DNA of 64,000 bases from SXTU01 sp964496695 (GTDB lineage: Bacteria; Verrucomicrobiota; Verrucomicrobiia; Limisphaerales; SXTU01): NCBI GenBank assembly GCA_964496695.1, contig CAZCBE010000013.1, positions 1-64,000 of the forward strand. Direction: 5' to 3'. Positions within the stretch are counted from its first letter, which is position 1. Each line of letters opens with the position of its first letter. The notes under the pieces were generated by a model. It searched no databases. It saw only the letters and a program-made list of their open reading frames with translations, and was not told the origin of the DNA. The position numbers and the translations under genes are program-made. Shown one piece after another: positions 61,652-64,000 of the stretch.

Positions 61652-63103
61652 TCAGGCGAACAGGGCTTTGATCGGGCGGGCGCCGGAGACGTCGGTGAGG
61701 CGGAAATCGCGGCCGCTATTGCGGAAGGTGAGCTTCTCGGAATCGAAGCCCAGCGCGTGCAGGATGGTGGAGTGGAACTCGTGGACGCTCACCTTGTCCT
61801 CCACGGCCATCGCACCAAGCTCGTCGGTGGAGCCGTAGGCCACGCCGCCCTTGATGCCGCCGCCGGCCAGCCACGATGAAAACGCCTGGGCGTTGTGGGT
61901 GCGACCGCCGGGACCGTCCTCCGCCGAGCTGCGGCCGAATTCCGTGCTCGAGGCGACCAAAGTGTCTTTGAGCAGGCCGCGCTCCTTCAAGTCCTTGAGG
62001 AAGGCGGCGATGGGCTTGTCAATGTTCGCGGCGCTGCGGGCCACGGCATTTTTGACGTCCGCATGCGTGTCCCAGCCGCCGTTCCAGACCTGGACGAAGC
62101 GGACGCCGCGCTCGAGGAGCCGCCGGGCGAGGATGAACTGCCGAGCCTGCGCCTGGATGGTGCGGTTCGGGGAGTTCAGCCCGTAGGCTTCCTTGATGTA
62201 GGCCGGTTCGCGCTGCACATCGAACGCCTCGGTGGCATCGGTCTGCATGCGGTAGGCCAGCTCAAAGGACTGGATGCGCGCATCCAGCGCACCGTCGTTC
62301 TGCCGCTTCTGCTTGTGAATCTCGTTGAGCTTGTTGAGGAGGTCGAGCTGGGCCCGCTGCTCGGGGCCCGTGGTGAAGGTGGTGCGGATGTTCTCGATGA
62401 TCTGGTCGATCTCGCTCTTGTTGGGGTCCACGTAGGTGCCCTGATAGGCGCCGGGCATGAAGGCGGACTGCCAGTTCAGCGCGCCCTCGCCCGGGTAGCC
62501 GCCGGGGTTCATGGCCACGTAGGCCGGGAGGTTTTGATTAACGCTGCCCAGCCCATAGACCACCCACGCACCCACCGAGGGCTTGGGCAGCCGGAAGTCG
62601 CCGCAGGTCTGGATCAGGGTCGCCGGTCCGTGCGCGGGAGCGGCAGTATACATGGAGCGGATGACGCAGAGTTCATCGGCCATCTTGCTCAGCTCGGGCC
62701 AGACCTCGCTCATCTCCAGGCCGCTCTGGCCCTGCGGGGTGAATTGGAAAGGCGAGGCGAGGAGTTTGCGGGCACCGCTTCCCTGGGCGGCGGCGGTGGC
62801 CAGCCCGGGCTTGGGATCCCACGTGTCCTGATGGGCCTGGCCGCCGCTCTGGTAGATGTGGCAGACGCGGTTGGCGGTGGCCGCGTAGTGGGGCTGCTTG
62901 GGCTCCAGCAGACCGGCGCCGTGCGCGGACGGGACCAGCTCATCCTTCAGGAGGCCAACCAGCGCCAGGGCACCGAAGCCGGTGCCCACGCGGTTAAGAA
63001 ACTCGCGCCGGCTGCTGAAGCAGCGGGCGTCCTCGAAGTTTGCGCCAAGGTGTTCGGGGCCACAGTTCGGATACATATGCGTGATTCGGTTTCGGATTTT
63101 CAT
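61652..63103 (-). CDS. DUF1501 protein (Tat-exported)
   Basis: 483 residues. SSRREFLNRVGTGFGALALVGLL is a twin-arginine signal about 30 residues in. The body has CHIYQSGGQAHQDTWDPKP, MYTAAPAHGPATLIQTCGDFRLPKPSVGAWVVYGLGSVNQNLPAYV, WDTHADVKNAVAR, STEFGRSSAEDGPGGRTHNAQAFSSWLAGGGI and FHSTILHALGFD: the DUF1501 alkaline-phosphatase-like (sulfatase superfamily) fold. It usually pairs with DUF1549/DUF1553 proteins such as 55390-60543. Two starts are possible, 63103 or 63076; the former is chosen. Confidence 0.92.
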   Translation of the reverse strand: MKIRNRITHMYPNCGPEHLGANFEDARCFSSRREFLNRVGTGFGALALVGLLKDELVPSAHGAGLLEPKQPHYAATANRVCHIYQSGGQAHQDTWDPKPGLATAAAQGSGARKLLASPFQFTPQGQSGLEMSEVWPELSKMADELCVIRSMYTAAPAHGPATLIQTCGDFRLPKPSVGAWVVYGLGSVNQNLPAYVAMNPGGYPGEGALNWQSAFMPGAYQGTYVDPNKSEIDQIIENIRTTFTTGPEQRAQLDLLNKLNEIHKQKRQNDGALDARIQSFELAYRMQTDATEAFDVQREPAYIKEAYGLNSPNRTIQAQARQFILARRLLERGVRFVQVWNGGWDTHADVKNAVARSAANIDKPIAAFLKDLKERGLLKDTLVASSTEFGRSSAEDGPGGRTHNAQAFSSWLAGGGIKGGVAYGSTDELGAMAVEDKVSVHEFHSTILHALGFDSEKLTFRNSGRDFRLTDVSGARPIKALFA

Positions 63104-63731
63104 CCGCGCTCCCGGAGCACCGTCCAGCGGTGCCAGACCCCGGGAACACGCTGGTGGAACTTCACGTCTGACCGGCGACGTGGCTTTGTAAAAATTGGCA
63201 GAAACACACCCTTGGCTGCCATGCAACGGGGAGTCACAGGCGAGGAGACGGAGGGCGCGTCGTCGGGGCGTGCGATCGCGATGGGTAGTCGCCGTCGATT
63301 TCCGCCTCGGGCCGACACAAATGGTTCCGGCAGCGCCGAAGTGCTCGCACGCCCGGGGCTCCCTCTCCGCCATGGAATGGAGGAGAGGGTTGGGGAGAGG
63401 AGGGGCGTAAGGTCGAGTGGTGTCGGGAGGTTGTTGAAGCGCCCCTCTCCCCGGCCCTCTCCCCACTCCTGCGTCACGGGGCGAGGGAGACGGAGGTGCG
63501 CCGTGGTGGGGGTGCGGTCGCTAATTCGGAGGCGCTTCGCCGTCGTTGTCCAATTGTTTTGCCGTCGTCGGTTCGGATGGTGAGACGGCGAGGACACCGC
63601 GCGTCGGGGGGGGCTCAAACGTCGCTACGCAAAGGGATCGGATTTGCCTTCAGCTTCCGGAGATCAGTGGTGCAATTCCGCCTTGCTGCGTGGCGGACGT
63701 TGAAGCGGGCTGAAGCCCGCGCGCCTCCGCG
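63104..63731. other. 628-bp gap with CCCTCTCC-type repeats
   Basis: No gene is convincing. GGGGAGAGGAGGGGC at about 63393-63407 and GCGCCCCTCTCCCC at about 63440-63455 form an inverted pair. CCCTCTCC and GAGAGGG units recur elsewhere (63361-63380, 63457-63470). The DUF1501 promoter should lie near 63104-63200 but no clear boxes were found. Confidence 0.7.
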
Positions 63732-64000
63732 TCACTTGTCCCGCGTCAGCAGGTAGTGCGCGAGGGCTTCGAGGGCGGCGGCGCGGCCTTTGAAGGGCTT
63801 GAGGGCGGCGAAGGCTTTGGCGGTGAGCTGCTGGGCGATCTTCCGGCTCTTCTCCAGGCCCACGATGCTCGGGTAGGTGGCCTTCTGGGCGGTGACGTCC
63901 TTGCCGGCGGTCTTGCCAAGCTGCTCGGTGGTCTGGGTGACGTCGAGGATGTCGTCAATGACCTGGAAGGCGAGGCCGACGTGGTAGCCGAAGTCGGTGA
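63732..64000 (-). CDS. Polyprenyl synthetase family protein (C-terminal part)
   Basis: Only the last 88 residues are in the window; the 5' part lies beyond 64000. The frame reads FGYHVGLAFQVIDDILDVTQ, the second aspartate-rich motif (DDILD) of farnesyl/geranylgeranyl diphosphate synthases, then GKTAGKDVTAQKATYPSIVGLEKS and a C-terminal helix (AAALEALAHYLLTRDK). It condenses IPP with allylic diphosphates to isoprenoid precursors. IspA-like length is expected, but the product chain length cannot be judged. Confidence 0.9.
   Translation of the reverse strand, partial: TDFGYHVGLAFQVIDDILDVTQTTEQLGKTAGKDVTAQKATYPSIVGLEKSRKIAQQLTAKAFAALKPFKGRAAALEALAHYLLTRDK

Overview
The window is GC-rich chromosomal DNA from a free-living, chemoheterotrophic bacterium. 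I infer a member of the Verrucomicrobiota (Pedosphaera/Limisphaera-like) or a close Planctomycetes-Verrucomicrobia relative. The reasons are a DUF1501 protein with a giant cytochrome/WD40/DUF1549/DUF1553 protein, many Tat-exported or secreted oxidoreductases and beta-propellers, an exosortase fused to EpsI, and intergenic regions packed with palindromic dispersed repeats. No rRNA, tRNA or CRISPR array was seen. The taxonomic placement is inference only.

Layout. 1-1.4 kb: an exported Gfo/Idh/MocA oxidoreductase. 1.7-9.3 kb (minus strand): a tightly packed operon matching the Salmonella STM4011-STM4015 type cluster. It has two radical SAM proteins, an alkaline-phosphatase-superfamily hydrolase, a HAD phosphatase, an ATP-grasp protein and a WGR/LRR protein, preceded by a DUF6745-like LRR protein and a 101-residue protein. 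Members overlap by ATGA junctions. The pathway has no known product and is the best candidate here for an undescribed system. 9.4-11.8 kb: PQQ-type propeller and O-methyltransferase. 12.4-17.3 kb (plus): alkaline phosphatase, TPR membrane protein, secreted protein, beta-CASP nuclease. 18-21.9 kb: Kef-type antiporter, ArsR/SRPBCC pair with an obvious operator, DUF2071 and VOC proteins. 22-23.5 kb: a REP-associated tyrosine transposase inside a cluster of its palindromes, followed by a decayed copy of the VOC gene. 23.5-25.4 kb: an AT-richer helicase that looks defence-related and transferred.

25.5-34.2 kb: UbiD decarboxylase, pyrE, SMP-30-like protein, exosortase-EpsI fusion and a large secreted protein. 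34.2-47.3 kb (minus): the assimilatory sulfate pathway, cysI-cysH-cysD-cysN, scattered across 12 kb by inserted genes. The inserts are an HNH-like Cys/His protein, a nucleotidyltransferase/small-protein pair flanked by a duplicated cysH 5' end, a four-helix-bundle protein, a GH71/99-like/Bro-N/pyruvyl-transferase operon, a DUF1016 nuclease and a DoxX protein. Together the cys genes would activate sulfate (CysDN), reduce PAPS to sulfite (CysH) and reduce sulfite to sulfide (CysI).

47.5-64 kb: nucleoside-type MFS transporter, purM, another PQQ-like propeller, glnD, the giant 1717-residue cytochrome/WD40/DUF1549/DUF1553 protein, a zinc-ribbon protein, a DUF1501 protein and the C-terminal end of a polyprenyl synthetase cut by the window edge. 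Nearly every intergenic gap holds a different inverted-repeat element. Several such repeats have also entered reading frames in phase (STM4014-like, PQQ propeller, UbiD, exosortase linker, DUF1016 linker).
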